IMG/VR virus record: IMGVR_UViG_3300024348_000050
Span: 1-53,678 of that record
Origin: a virus
Length of the DNA: 53,678 nt
Direction: 5' to 3' (one strand)
The position numbers were made by a program, and so were the translations under genes. Positions 15,897 through 23,004 of this stretch are shown one piece after another; positions within the stretch are counted from its first letter, which is position 1, and every line of letters starts with the position of its first letter. Below the pieces are notes generated by a model. It was not told the DNA's origin. It saw only the letters and a program-made list of their open reading frames with translations, and did no database searches.

Positions 15897-16821
15897 ACTA
15901 GACCCCGTAGAACTAGCGAAGAAGAAACTCTTTATCGCTACACCTATGTACGGTGGTCAATGTTCAGGTCTGTACACTAAGTCTATGGCAGACCTGACAT
16001 CGGTGTGTGCTAAACATGGCATTCCGCTTAGACATTACTTTTTGTTTAACGAGTCCTTGATTACACGTGCTAGAAACTATTGCGTAGATGAATTTCTACG
16101 TTCTGATTGTACGCATCTTTTGTTCATCGACAGTGACATTGGCTTTGACTTTCGTGATGCGCTAACTCTATTGCACTTAACAGACAGTGAGACTGGTCAC
16201 GATGTTGTTACTGGTCCATACCCTAAGAAGACTATATCTTGGGAGAAAGTTAAGCAAGCAGTAGAAGGTGGATTTGCAGACAAGTCCCCATTTGAACTAG
16301 AGAACTTCGTAGGCGACTACGTGTTTAATCCAGTTGGTGCTGGCTCTTTCAAGATCAATGAAATTGCAGAGATCAAAGAAGGTGGCACTGGCTTTATGAT
16401 GATTACACGTGAAGCTTTCGAAAAATATGCAGAAGCTTATCCAGAACTCAGTTACAAACCAGATCACATTCGTACAGAACAGTTTGACGGTACTAATGAG
16501 ATAACTGCGTTCTTTGATACTATCATTGATCCTGAGTCCAAACGCTATCTATCTGAAGATTATATGTTCAGTCAGTATGCACGTAAGATTGGTCTTAAGA
16601 TTTGGATGTGTCCTTGGATGAAACTGAAGCATATAGGGTCTTATACTTTTTCAGGTAGTTTAGGTCACATTGCCGCAGTTGGTGCTTCACCTACAGCGAC
16701 AAAAGAATCTAATGAAAAAAATTATAAGAAAGACTTGACAAAACCGCTAGAAGATGATATAAATAAGTCTGCTAGTAATATGAATAGGCAACAACGCCGA
16801 GCGATGAAAAAGGGTAAATAA
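15886..16821 (+). CDS. Glycosyltransferase, GT-A fold
   Basis: The 311-residue product begins at a TTG with a near-perfect AGGAGG nine bases upstream, inside the end of the preceding gene; an upstream GTG at 15847 has no such site. Features are a nucleotide-sugar-binding N-terminus (FIATPMYGGQ), the DxD metal motif in HLLFIDSDIGFD, and a YLSEDYMFSQYARKIGLKIW segment typical of family-2-like transferases. The C-terminal MNRQQRRAMKKGK tail is basic. Its acceptor may be a virion protein, a host glycan or DNA; the sequence does not tell. Confidence 0.82.
   Translation: MEIKLDPVELAKKKLFIATPMYGGQCSGLYTKSMADLTSVCAKHGIPLRHYFLFNESLITRARNYCVDEFLRSDCTHLLFIDSDIGFDFRDALTLLHLTDSETGHDVVTGPYPKKTISWEKVKQAVEGGFADKSPFELENFVGDYVFNPVGAGSFKINEIAEIKEGGTGFMMITREAFEKYAEAYPELSYKPDHIRTEQFDGTNEITAFFDTIIDPESKRYLSEDYMFSQYARKIGLKIWMCPWMKLKHIGSYTFSGSLGHIAAVGASPTATKESNEKNYKKDLTKPLEDDINKSASNMNRQQRRAMKKGK
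16735..16763 (+). promoter_or_regulatory. Sigma70-like promoter before gp45
   Basis: TTGACA at 16735-16740, 17-base spacer, TATAAA at 16758-16763, inside the 3' end of the glycosyltransferase gene and about 60 bases before gp45. Confidence 0.75.
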
Positions 16822-16823
16822 TG

Positions 16824-17474
16824 ATGAAATTTAGTAATGAAACTTTGAGTGTATTGAAGAACTTTTCACAGATCAATCCGAGTGTAATGTTCAAACCAGG
16901 ACAAACCATTCGAACTATATCTCCACAGAAAACAGTAATGGCAGCCGCCACAGTAGGCGAGACTTTTGATCAGTCTGCTGGCATCTATGATGTATCTCGT
17001 TTTCTTGCAACACTGAGTTTGTTTGACGAACCAGATGTGAACTTTGGCGAAAGTCAGTTCAACATCAAAGGCGGCAAGCGAACATTGAAATATACATATA
17101 CAGCCGAGAACATGATTGTAACGCCACCAGAGCGTGACATTCCAGTTCCTGATCCTGAAGCAACGTTAAATATCTCTTGGGATGACCTTGAGAGTGTAGT
17201 ACGTGCCGCAGGTGTTCTGGGCTTACCAGAAATTGCTTTCAACGCAGAAGGTGATACTATATCACTAGCCGCTGTTGATAGTAAGAATCCCACAGCCGAC
17301 AACTACAGCATTACGGTTGCTGAAGGTGGAGACTATGGGAACTTCCGTATGATTATCAAAGTCGATAATCTAAAACTAATGCCTACCAACTACGAAGTTG
17401 CACTTTCTTCAAAAGGTATGGCACATTTTAAATCTGATAAAGTGCAATATTGGATTGCAATCGAATCTCGTTAA
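16824..17474 (+). CDS. 45: Sliding clamp gp45
   Basis: gp45 is the trimeric processivity clamp of the phage polymerase and the activator of late transcription. The 216 residues (T4, 228) share the T4 N-terminus pattern (MKFSNETLSVLKNFSQINPSVMFKPGQTI), the IYDVSRFLATLSLF segment and a C-terminal YWIAIES strand. ATG occurs twice (16821 and 16824); the second matches the T4 start. It begins the order 45-44-62-regA-43 found in T4. Confidence 0.95.
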   Translation: MKFSNETLSVLKNFSQINPSVMFKPGQTIRTISPQKTVMAAATVGETFDQSAGIYDVSRFLATLSLFDEPDVNFGESQFNIKGGKRTLKYTYTAENMIVTPPERDIPVPDPEATLNISWDDLESVVRAAGVLGLPEIAFNAEGDTISLAAVDSKNPTADNYSITVAEGGDYGNFRMIIKVDNLKLMPTNYEVALSSKGMAHFKSDKVQYWIAIESR

Positions 17475-17494
17475 TATTAACATAGGAGTACAAT

Positions 17495-17761
17495 ATGACT
17501 GAAGCAACTGAAACTCAAACGCCTGAAGGCGCACCAGACCAGGGTCCTGGTCTATCACTAAACGACATCTCTGCCGCAGTGCAGATCATTGATGCGTCTA
17601 GTGCAAGAGGTGCTATTCGTGGCGAAGAGATGGTGGCCGTTGGCACTGTCCGTGAGCGTTTTATGGCGTTCTTGAACCACGCTAAAGATCAAGGTCAAAT
17701 CGACCAGGTCCCAGGCGATGAGCCTCCAGCACCAGAAGCCGCACCAGAAGCGGCTGAATAA
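17495..17761 (+). CDS. Small acidic protein between clamp and clamp loader, unknown
   Basis: The 88 residues have a conserved-looking core (SLNDISAAVQIIDASSARGAIRGEEMVAVGTVRERFMAFL) flanked by Pro/Glu/Ala-rich tails. Ribosome site ATAGGAG. Small genes of this type occur between gp45 and gp44 in marine T4-like phages; function unknown. A terminator-promoter element follows it directly. Confidence 0.8.
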   Translation: MTEATETQTPEGAPDQGPGLSLNDISAAVQIIDASSARGAIRGEEMVAVGTVRERFMAFLNHAKDQGQIDQVPGDEPPAPEAAPEAAE

Positions 17762-17767
17762 AGATGA

Positions 17768-17795
17768 AAGGGGCTCTTGACGGAGTCCCTTTTTT
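17768..17795 (+). terminator. Terminator hairpin overlapping the gp44 promoter
   Basis: Nine-base stem (AAGGGGCTC / GAGTCCCTT with one G-T pair), six-base loop, then a T run. The loop itself is the -35 box TTGACG of the next promoter. Confidence 0.8.
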
Positions 17796-17805
17796 CTGCT
17801 ATACT
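17777..17805 (+). promoter_or_regulatory. Sigma70-like promoter before gp44
   Basis: TTGACG at 17777-17782 (in the loop of the terminator), 17-base spacer, TATACT at 17800-17805, about 30 bases before gp44. Confidence 0.78.
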
Positions 17806-17835
17806 GTGACTTTAATTTATATGATGAGGTAAGCT

Positions 17836-18777
17836 ATGCAAGAAGAATTCTTGTGGGTAGAAAAGTATCGCCCAAAAAACGTGAATGACACAATCCTTCC
17901 AGATACACTGAAACAAACGTTTCAACAATTCGTAGAACAAGACAACGTACCAAACTTGTTACTAACAGGTCGTGCAGGTGTAGGTAAGACTACTATCGCT
18001 AAAGCTATGCTTGAGCAAATCGGCGCAGACTACATAACTATCAATGGTAGTATGAATGGTAACATCGATACACTACGAACAGAGATATCATCATTCGCAT
18101 CTAGCGTTTCGTTCTCTGGTGGTCGTAAGTATGTTATCTTAGATGAAGCTGATTATCTGAACCCAAACTCAACACAGCCTGCGTTACGCAACTTTATGGA
18201 AGAGTTCAGTAAGAACTGTGGGTTCATTCTCACATGTAACTTTAAGAACCGTATCATTGAGCCATTGCACTCACGGTGTAGTGTCGTAGAGTTTAAGATC
18301 GCTAACGAAGAGAAACAAGCAATCGCTGGTCAGTTCTTCAAGCGAGTAAGTAGAATTTTAGAAGAGGAGAATGTAGAATATGATAGATCAACTGTGGCAG
18401 AAGTTATTAAGACTTATTTCCCTGATTGGCGCAGAGTCCTTAATGAACTACAGCGTTACTCTTCTACTGGTCGGATTGACAGTGGTGTCCTGGCTAACAA
18501 ATCTGTAGACAATATGAATGCTCTCATCACTCTGATGAAAGAGCGTAACTTTACAGATGTTCGTAAGTGGGTTGCTGAGAATACCGATGTTGATAGTGCA
18601 GTATTGTATCGTCAACTGTATGATCTATTACCAACTAAGATAAGTAGTACACAGAGCGTAGCAGATGCCATTATCATTCTAGCTGAGTATCAGTACAAAG
18701 AAGCGTTTGTTGCTAATAGTGAAATCAATCGTGTAGCCGCACTAGCTACACTCATGGCAGAGGTAGAATGGAAATGA
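17836..18777 (+). CDS. 44: Clamp loader ATPase subunit gp44
   Basis: An AAA+ ATPase of 313 residues (T4, 319) that loads gp45 onto DNA with gp62. N-terminal LWVEKYRPKNVNDTILP is the family start; Walker A GRAGVGKT is at 45-52, the Walker B/DEAD box YVILDEADYL is near 115, and the arginine-finger SRC motif is LHSRCSVVEF near 150. Ten bases overlap the MazG-like gene. Confidence 0.96.
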   Translation: MQEEFLWVEKYRPKNVNDTILPDTLKQTFQQFVEQDNVPNLLLTGRAGVGKTTIAKAMLEQIGADYITINGSMNGNIDTLRTEISSFASSVSFSGGRKYVILDEADYLNPNSTQPALRNFMEEFSKNCGFILTCNFKNRIIEPLHSRCSVVEFKIANEEKQAIAGQFFKRVSRILEEENVEYDRSTVAEVIKTYFPDWRRVLNELQRYSSTGRIDSGVLANKSVDNMNALITLMKERNFTDVRKWVAENTDVDSAVLYRQLYDLLPTKISSTQSVADAIIILAEYQYKEAFVANSEINRVAALATLMAEVEWK

Positions 18778-19082
18778 ACAGGCTTCAACAGCTAATGGTA
18801 ATTACGATGGAAGAATGTGGTGAACTGATACAAGAGTGTAGCAAGATCATAAGAACTTGCGATTCTATTGAAAGTGTGCCACAGAACCGGCGTGAGGCGC
18901 TCCTGGATGAAGCTGGAGACGTTCTAGCCATGTTACAGTTACTAACGCACTCCCACTTCTTTGACTATATTCAATTAGAGGTTAGTGCGAAGAAAAAACA
19001 TGAAAAGCTGAAAGTATGGAGCAATTTATATGATGAAGAACCCATTCAAGACAAAAGACAACTTGAACTGTTTGATCTGTAG
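18768..19082 (+). CDS. MazG-like nucleotide pyrophosphohydrolase
   Basis: The 104 residues carry a MazG/phage-type all-alpha NTP pyrophosphatase core: EECGELIQECSKIIR (the ExxE metal motif) and LLDEAGDVLAML (the ExxD motif). A nearby ATG at 18774 is in frame. It is inserted between gp44 and gp62, where T4 has nothing of this kind, and overlaps both gp44 and the next small gene. Confidence 0.82.
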   Translation: MEMNRLQQLMVITMEECGELIQECSKIIRTCDSIESVPQNRREALLDEAGDVLAMLQLLTHSHFFDYIQLEVSAKKKHEKLKVWSNLYDEEPIQDKRQLELFDL

Positions 19083-19218
19083 TAAGAAGTGCGACAAGAA
19101 CTATACTACTTTTCAGTATAAGTATGAGGGCGGCAAGATAGGTGAAACCTATGTTTGTGAGAAATGCTCTAAACAATATGATGTAGAGGAAATGAAACCT
19201 GATGAGCAACCCATTTGA
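19030..19218 (+). CDS. Small zinc-ribbon protein
   Basis: The 62 residues have two CxxC pairs (CLICSKKC region and CEKC) about 30 residues apart, typical of a zinc ribbon. It overlaps the MazG-like gene by 53 bases and gp62 by 17, so it is part of the translationally coupled clamp-loader operon. Function unknown; a nucleic-acid or protein contact is inferred. Confidence 0.7.
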   Translation: MMKNPFKTKDNLNCLICSKKCDKNYTTFQYKYEGGKIGETYVCEKCSKQYDVEEMKPDEQPI

Positions 19219-19597
19219 TTATGTAACTACAATCACGCACAGTAAGAAGAACATGATGCGTGACAGTGAAAACGACACCCTTGCTGAGAAGGGTTACAGT
19301 GGCTTTCTTGTAAACAAAGCACTGTCATATTTCCCAGACACATTATTACACGCAAATCTAATGAATCACTACCACCAGCTTGAGGATCGTCCTCAGTATG
19401 AGTTTTTACTAAATAGTATTAGACCTAAGAAGCGTTTCGCAAAGTGGGTTAAGGATGCTGGTGACAAGGATTTAGATGTTGTTTGTGAATATTATCAATG
19501 CAATAGAAATCTCGGGAAAGACTACCTTTCGTTGTTGTCCAGTGAACAGTTGAACATTATGAAACAACAACTAGAAACAGGTGGAATTAAAAGATGA
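19202..19597 (+). CDS. 62: Clamp loader small subunit gp62
   Basis: The 131-residue product matches T4 gp62 (187) in its core: KGYSGFLVNKALSYFPDTLL (T4: [20 protein letters not shown]) and RPKKRFAKWVKDAG (T4: RGKRYGKWAKL). It is shorter at both ends than T4 gp62. It partners gp44 to open the gp45 clamp. It overlaps regA by four bases. Confidence 0.9.
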   Translation: MSNPFDYVTTITHSKKNMMRDSENDTLAEKGYSGFLVNKALSYFPDTLLHANLMNHYHQLEDRPQYEFLLNSIRPKKRFAKWVKDAGDKDLDVVCEYYQCNRNLGKDYLSLLSSEQLNIMKQQLETGGIKR

Positions 19598-19989
19598 ATT
19601 TAGTAGAGAGACTTGTAGAGGTCGAACTACCCAATGATGAAAGCTTTCTAAAGATTAAAGAGACGCTAACTCGAATTGGTATTGCCTCACGAAAAGATAA
19701 AAAATTATATCAATCTTGTCATATCTTGCACAAGCAAGGTAAGTATTATATTGTTCACTTCAAAGAACTATTCATGCTAGACGGGAAGATCAATAACTTC
19801 TCTGATGAAGATCAGGGTCGTAGAAACACAATCGTCAATCTGTTAGAAGAGTGGGGCTTGATTAAAGCCGTGAACTCAAAACAGACTGAAGACCCCGTTG
19901 CACCTCTGTCACAGATTAAGATACTTCCTCACAAAGAAAAAGAAGAGTGGGATCTTGTCGCTAAGTACAGTATCGGGAAGAAGAAATGA
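19594..19989 (+). CDS. regA: Translational repressor RegA
   Basis: RegA binds ribosome sites of early mRNAs and shuts off their translation. The 131 residues (T4, 122) share FLKIKETLTRIGIASRKDK, LYQSCHILHKQGKYYIVHFKELF and the C-terminal EWDLVAKYSIG with T4 RegA. It follows gp62, as in T4, but gp43 is displaced about 3 kb downstream by inserted genes. Confidence 0.96.
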   Translation: MNLVERLVEVELPNDESFLKIKETLTRIGIASRKDKKLYQSCHILHKQGKYYIVHFKELFMLDGKINNFSDEDQGRRNTIVNLLEEWGLIKAVNSKQTEDPVAPLSQIKILPHKEKEEWDLVAKYSIGKKK

Positions 19990-20171
19990 CGACCAAAGAA
20001 TATCAAGAAAGTAAGTCCTTTGTTATTCACGTTCATGATATTGCTAGAAAATACGAGAGTGACTTCTTAAGAGGAGTTGCTGATAGAATGGACGAGAATA
20101 TTGAAGATCGTAAATTGGATCAACGTCTAAAACAAAAACAACTCACCGAGTTGAATTGGGATGGCGATTAG
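19986..20171 (+). CDS. Small charged protein, unknown
   Basis: A 61-residue helical, Lys/Asp/Glu-rich protein whose ATG overlaps the regA stop (ATGA). No family recognised. Coupled translation supports a real gene. Confidence 0.65.
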   Translation: MTTKEYQESKSFVIHVHDIARKYESDFLRGVADRMDENIEDRKLDQRLKQKQLTELNWDGD

Positions 20172-20187
20172 AGAAAGATAACACAGG

Positions 20188-20391
20188 ATGCTAAGTAAAC
20201 AGTGCAAGCAACACTTAGAAGAAGCAGGCGAGACTGGATTTGAACATGCTAAAGAAGCAGTAAAGATTGCAGTCAAACTACAGTTGCTAGTACCTGTAGT
20301 ATTAATTCACGCAGTAGCACCAAGATTTTTTACACACACTGCTACAGACGTTATGACTAAAATATTGAAAGACCGTGAACAAAAGGAGTGA
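20188..20391 (+). CDS. Small membrane-type protein (DUF6356-like)
   Basis: The 67 residues begin MLSKQCKQHLEEAGETGFEHA and contain one hydrophobic stretch (LQLLVPVVLIHAVAP, about 32-46), consistent with a single membrane segment; the layout recalls DUF6356 proteins. The function is unknown. It ends next to the dUTPase start. Confidence 0.65.
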   Translation: MLSKQCKQHLEEAGETGFEHAKEAVKIAVKLQLLVPVVLIHAVAPRFFTHTATDVMTKILKDREQKE

Positions 20392-20396
20392 ATGAA

Positions 20397-20912
20397 TTGA
20401 GTGACAATCTATATGTATGGAAACTTTGGGATGAAGCACACTTACCAGTATATGGTAGCGAATGGGCGGCATGCTTTGATCTAAAAGCAAGTTTGCGAGT
20501 TGATGACATAGTAACTGTCTACTCAACCGTAGCTGGTAATGAAAAAGTAAAACGTAAAGTAAGTAAAGAAGAAGGCTTAGTTATTTATGGTGGTGAACGT
20601 GTTCTAGTGCCGACAGGGCTAGTATTCGATCTCGACCCAAACACAAGTTTACGCATTCATCCCAGATCAGGTCTAGCATTAAAGAACGGCATCATAGTCG
20701 CTAACTGCGAAGGTGTTGTTGATGCAGATTACGTACAGCAAACTTATGTGATGCTGTATAACATATCAGGTGCGCCATTTATAGTTACAGATGGTGACAG
20801 GATAGCACAAGGCGAAGTGGTTCCTTTGAACCAAACACCCATCGTCTTGGCTGATAGAGAACCAGGTAATAAAACGTCACGTAGTGGCGGCTTCGGTTCA
20901 ACGGGTGTATAA
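20397..20912 (+). CDS. dut: dUTPase
   Basis: A dUTP diphosphatase of 171 residues that removes dUTP and supplies dUMP to thymidylate synthesis. Motif 2 HPRSGLALKNGI, motif 3 GVVDADY and motif 5 RSGGFGSTG are clear; the family's trimer fold is expected. A TTG at 20397 is preferred, eight bases after AAGGAG; an in-frame GTG at 20388 overlaps that ribosome site. A loop insertion (VAGNEKVKRKVSKEEG) lies near the N-terminus. Its stop overlaps a late promoter. Confidence 0.93.
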   Translation: MSDNLYVWKLWDEAHLPVYGSEWAACFDLKASLRVDDIVTVYSTVAGNEKVKRKVSKEEGLVIYGGERVLVPTGLVFDLDPNTSLRIHPRSGLALKNGIIVANCEGVVDADYVQQTYVMLYNISGAPFIVTDGDRIAQGEVVPLNQTPIVLADREPGNKTSRSGGFGSTGV

Positions 20913-20915
20913 ATA
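20908..20915 (+). promoter_or_regulatory. T4-type late promoter (TATAAATA) for hsp20
   Basis: Exact TATAAATA overlapping the dUTPase stop codon, placing a late start inside an early gene block. Confidence 0.78.
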
Positions 20916-20920
20916 GAACT

Positions 20921-20941
20921 GTAAGCGCCGTTAGGGCTTAC
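20921..20941 (+). other. 5' stem-loop in the hsp20 leader
   Basis: GTAAGC pairs with GCTTAC plus a CC/GG extension around one bulged G, loop GTTA. It sits at the expected start of the late transcript and could protect the 5' end; no T run, so not a terminator. Confidence 0.5.
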
Positions 20942-20978
20942 GTATATTAATTCTTGCTTAAATAAAAGGAGATAAGCT

Positions 20979-21431
20979 ATGACATTAGCACAAGAACTAC
21001 GCAGTGATCCGTTTCTGGTTGGATTCGATAGAATTTTTGATCGAATGCACACTATTAACACATTGCAAACAAAACAATCCAATTACCCACCATACAATAT
21101 CGTAAAGAAAGACGATGACTTCTACGTTGTAGAAATCGCTGTCGCTGGTTTCGTACAAGACGAAATCGATATTACTTTAGAAGATGGTGTACTAAAGGTA
21201 ACTGGTGAGAAAAAGTCTGAAGGTGAAGATAGCACTGTGTTCATTCACAAGGGTATCGGCGCACGTGACTTCCAACGTTCATTTACTTTGTCTGATACTA
21301 TCGTAGTACAAGGCGCTGACTTGAGCAATGGTATCCTCTCTATTTCACTAGAGAACGTAATTCCTGATGAGAAGAAGCCTCGTAGAATCGAAATTGGTTC
21401 TGGTGAGTCAGTATTCTTACAAGAAGACTAA
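20979..21431 (+). CDS. Small heat-shock protein Hsp20
   Basis: The 150 residues hold an alpha-crystallin domain (about 35-140): YNIVKKDDDFYVVEIAVAGF, then ITLEDGVLKVTGEKK and a C-terminal GILSISL-type strand. Hsp20 chaperones are common in marine T4-like phages and may protect capsid assembly or host proteins. It has its own late promoter and ribosome site AAAGGAG, unlike the early genes around it. Confidence 0.93.
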   Translation: MTLAQELRSDPFLVGFDRIFDRMHTINTLQTKQSNYPPYNIVKKDDDFYVVEIAVAGFVQDEIDITLEDGVLKVTGEKKSEGEDSTVFIHKGIGARDFQRSFTLSDTIVVQGADLSNGILSISLENVIPDEKKPRRIEIGSGESVFLQED

Positions 21432-21437
21432 ACTACT

Positions 21438-21459
21438 GAGGGAGGGGAAACTCTCCCTC
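21438..21459 (+). terminator. Weak hairpin after hsp20
   Basis: Seven-base stem GAGGGAG / CTCCCTC with an eight-base loop just after the hsp20 stop. It lacks a strong T run, so it may be only a weak terminator or an mRNA 3' stabiliser. Confidence 0.4.
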
Positions 21460-21491
21460 TATCTTACACACAAACACACAGGAGACACACG

Positions 21492-21725
21492 ATGTCCAAT
21501 AAAAATCCTTTCGAGATCCGTGCAGAAATGCTACAATTAGCTAAAGAGTACATGGATCAACAGTATCACATGAATATTCAGTTCTTTGAGAACATGATTG
21601 CAGAAGGCGATAAGCAACGTAAAGATGTTGAAGAAAGCCTAACAGAAGCATACAAAATGTATTCAACAGAAGAGTTGATGGAGAAAGCAAAAGAACTATA
21701 CGCTTTTGTATCTAAGAAAGATTGA
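21492..21725 (+). CDS. Small helical protein, unknown
   Basis: A 77-residue, all-helical charged protein (PFEIRAEMLQLAKEYMDQQY) with a good ribosome site (CAGGAG). Similar small proteins occur in marine T4-like phages, function unknown. It lies between hsp20 and the SHMT gene. Confidence 0.75.
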   Translation: MSNKNPFEIRAEMLQLAKEYMDQQYHMNIQFFENMIAEGDKQRKDVEESLTEAYKMYSTEELMEKAKELYAFVSKKD

Positions 21726-21749
21726 GCTACCCCAAAGAGGAACTATAGC

Positions 21750-22895
21750 ATGATAGACCAACGTATTACCAAGATTCTTAAAAAAGAAACAGTAAGACAA
21801 GAAAACACCATTGAACTTATTGCTAGTGAAAACTTTGCTAGTCAAGCTGTAATGGATTTAGCGGGTTCAGTATTTACAAACAAATATGCTGAAGGTTACC
21901 CAGGCAAGCGTTACTATAACGGTTGTGACAACATGGACGATATCGAGCAACTTGCCATCGATAGTTTGTGTAAATTGTATGGAGCAAACTTTGCTAACGT
22001 ACAACCTCATTCTGGCGCTAACTGTAATACTGCGGTCTATCAAGCTTTAATGAAGCCAGGCGATAGATTGCTAGGTATGGATTTAGCAAGTGGTGGTCAC
22101 TTGTCACATGGTAGTCCACCTAACATCTCAGGTAAAGTTTACGAAGCTCATTCGTATGGTGTTGATAATGACGGATTTTTAAACTACACCGACATTATGG
22201 AAATTGCAGTAAAAGTAAAACCCCATGTTATTGTTGCTGGTGCAAGTGCTTATCCACGTGAGATCAATTGGGCTGAGTTTAGAAAGATTGCCGATGAAGT
22301 AGGCGCATATCTTGTAGTTGACATGGCACATTATTCAGGTCTCATTGCAGGTGGCGTATATCCTAATCCTGTACAATATGCTGACGTAGTGACATCAACT
22401 ACTCACAAGACTTTGCGTGGACCTCGTGGTGGTATTATTCTTTGGAACAACAAAGAACTTACTCGTAAGATTAATAGTGCCATCTTTCCTGGTACACAAG
22501 GCGGTCCATTGATGCATATCATCGCCGCAAAGGCACAATGCTTTATTGAAGCAGATACTACTGAGTACAAGCAATACTCTAAAGATGTTGTGAATAACGC
22601 TAAAGCAATGTGTGATGTGTTTAGACAGCGTGATATGCCAGTACAGACAAGTGGCACAGATAGTCACATTATCTTAATGGATCTAAGTGATAGTAAGCAT
22701 AGTGGTCGTGAAGCCGCTGACTTGCTAGAAGAGAATGGCATCACAGTAAACAAGAACGGTGTACCAAATGACCCACGTAGCTTTGTAGAGACAAGCGGTA
22801 TACGTATCGGCACAGCCGCAGAGACTACTCGTGGTCATGATGAAATGTGGTTTCGTAAACTAGCACACAGGATCGTAGATATACTAGAAGGGTAG
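21750..22895 (+). CDS. glyA: Serine hydroxymethyltransferase
   Basis: A PLP enzyme of 381 residues (bacterial GlyA about 417). It converts serine and tetrahydrofolate to glycine and 5,10-methylene-tetrahydrofolate. Motifs are [11 protein letters not shown] near residue 21, [31 protein letters not shown] near 190, and the PLP lysine Lys220 in [14 protein letters not shown]. The C-terminus is somewhat short but the active site is intact. The product feeds the phage ThyX at 46370. SHMT is uncommon in phages. Confidence 0.95.
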   Translation: MIDQRITKILKKETVRQENTIELIASENFASQAVMDLAGSVFTNKYAEGYPGKRYYNGCDNMDDIEQLAIDSLCKLYGANFANVQPHSGANCNTAVYQALMKPGDRLLGMDLASGGHLSHGSPPNISGKVYEAHSYGVDNDGFLNYTDIMEIAVKVKPHVIVAGASAYPREINWAEFRKIADEVGAYLVVDMAHYSGLIAGGVYPNPVQYADVVTSTTHKTLRGPRGGIILWNNKELTRKINSAIFPGTQGGPLMHIIAAKAQCFIEADTTEYKQYSKDVVNNAKAMCDVFRQRDMPVQTSGTDSHIILMDLSDSKHSGREAADLLEENGITVNKNGVPNDPRSFVETSGIRIGTAAETTRGHDEMWFRKLAHRIVDILEG

Positions 22896-22945
22896 TGCTA
22901 TCACCAAAAAATATGATATAGACCAAAGAAACAGTGCGTTAGTGG

Positions 22946-22974
22946 TTGACAAACCGTTTCATATCTGATACAAT
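22946..22974 (+). promoter_or_regulatory. Sigma70-like promoter before gp43
   Basis: TTGACA at 22946-22951, 17-base spacer, TACAAT at 22969-22974, 30 bases before the DNA polymerase start. Confidence 0.8.
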
Positions 22975-23004
22975 GACCATTATACGATACATTATGAGGT
23001 ACAC

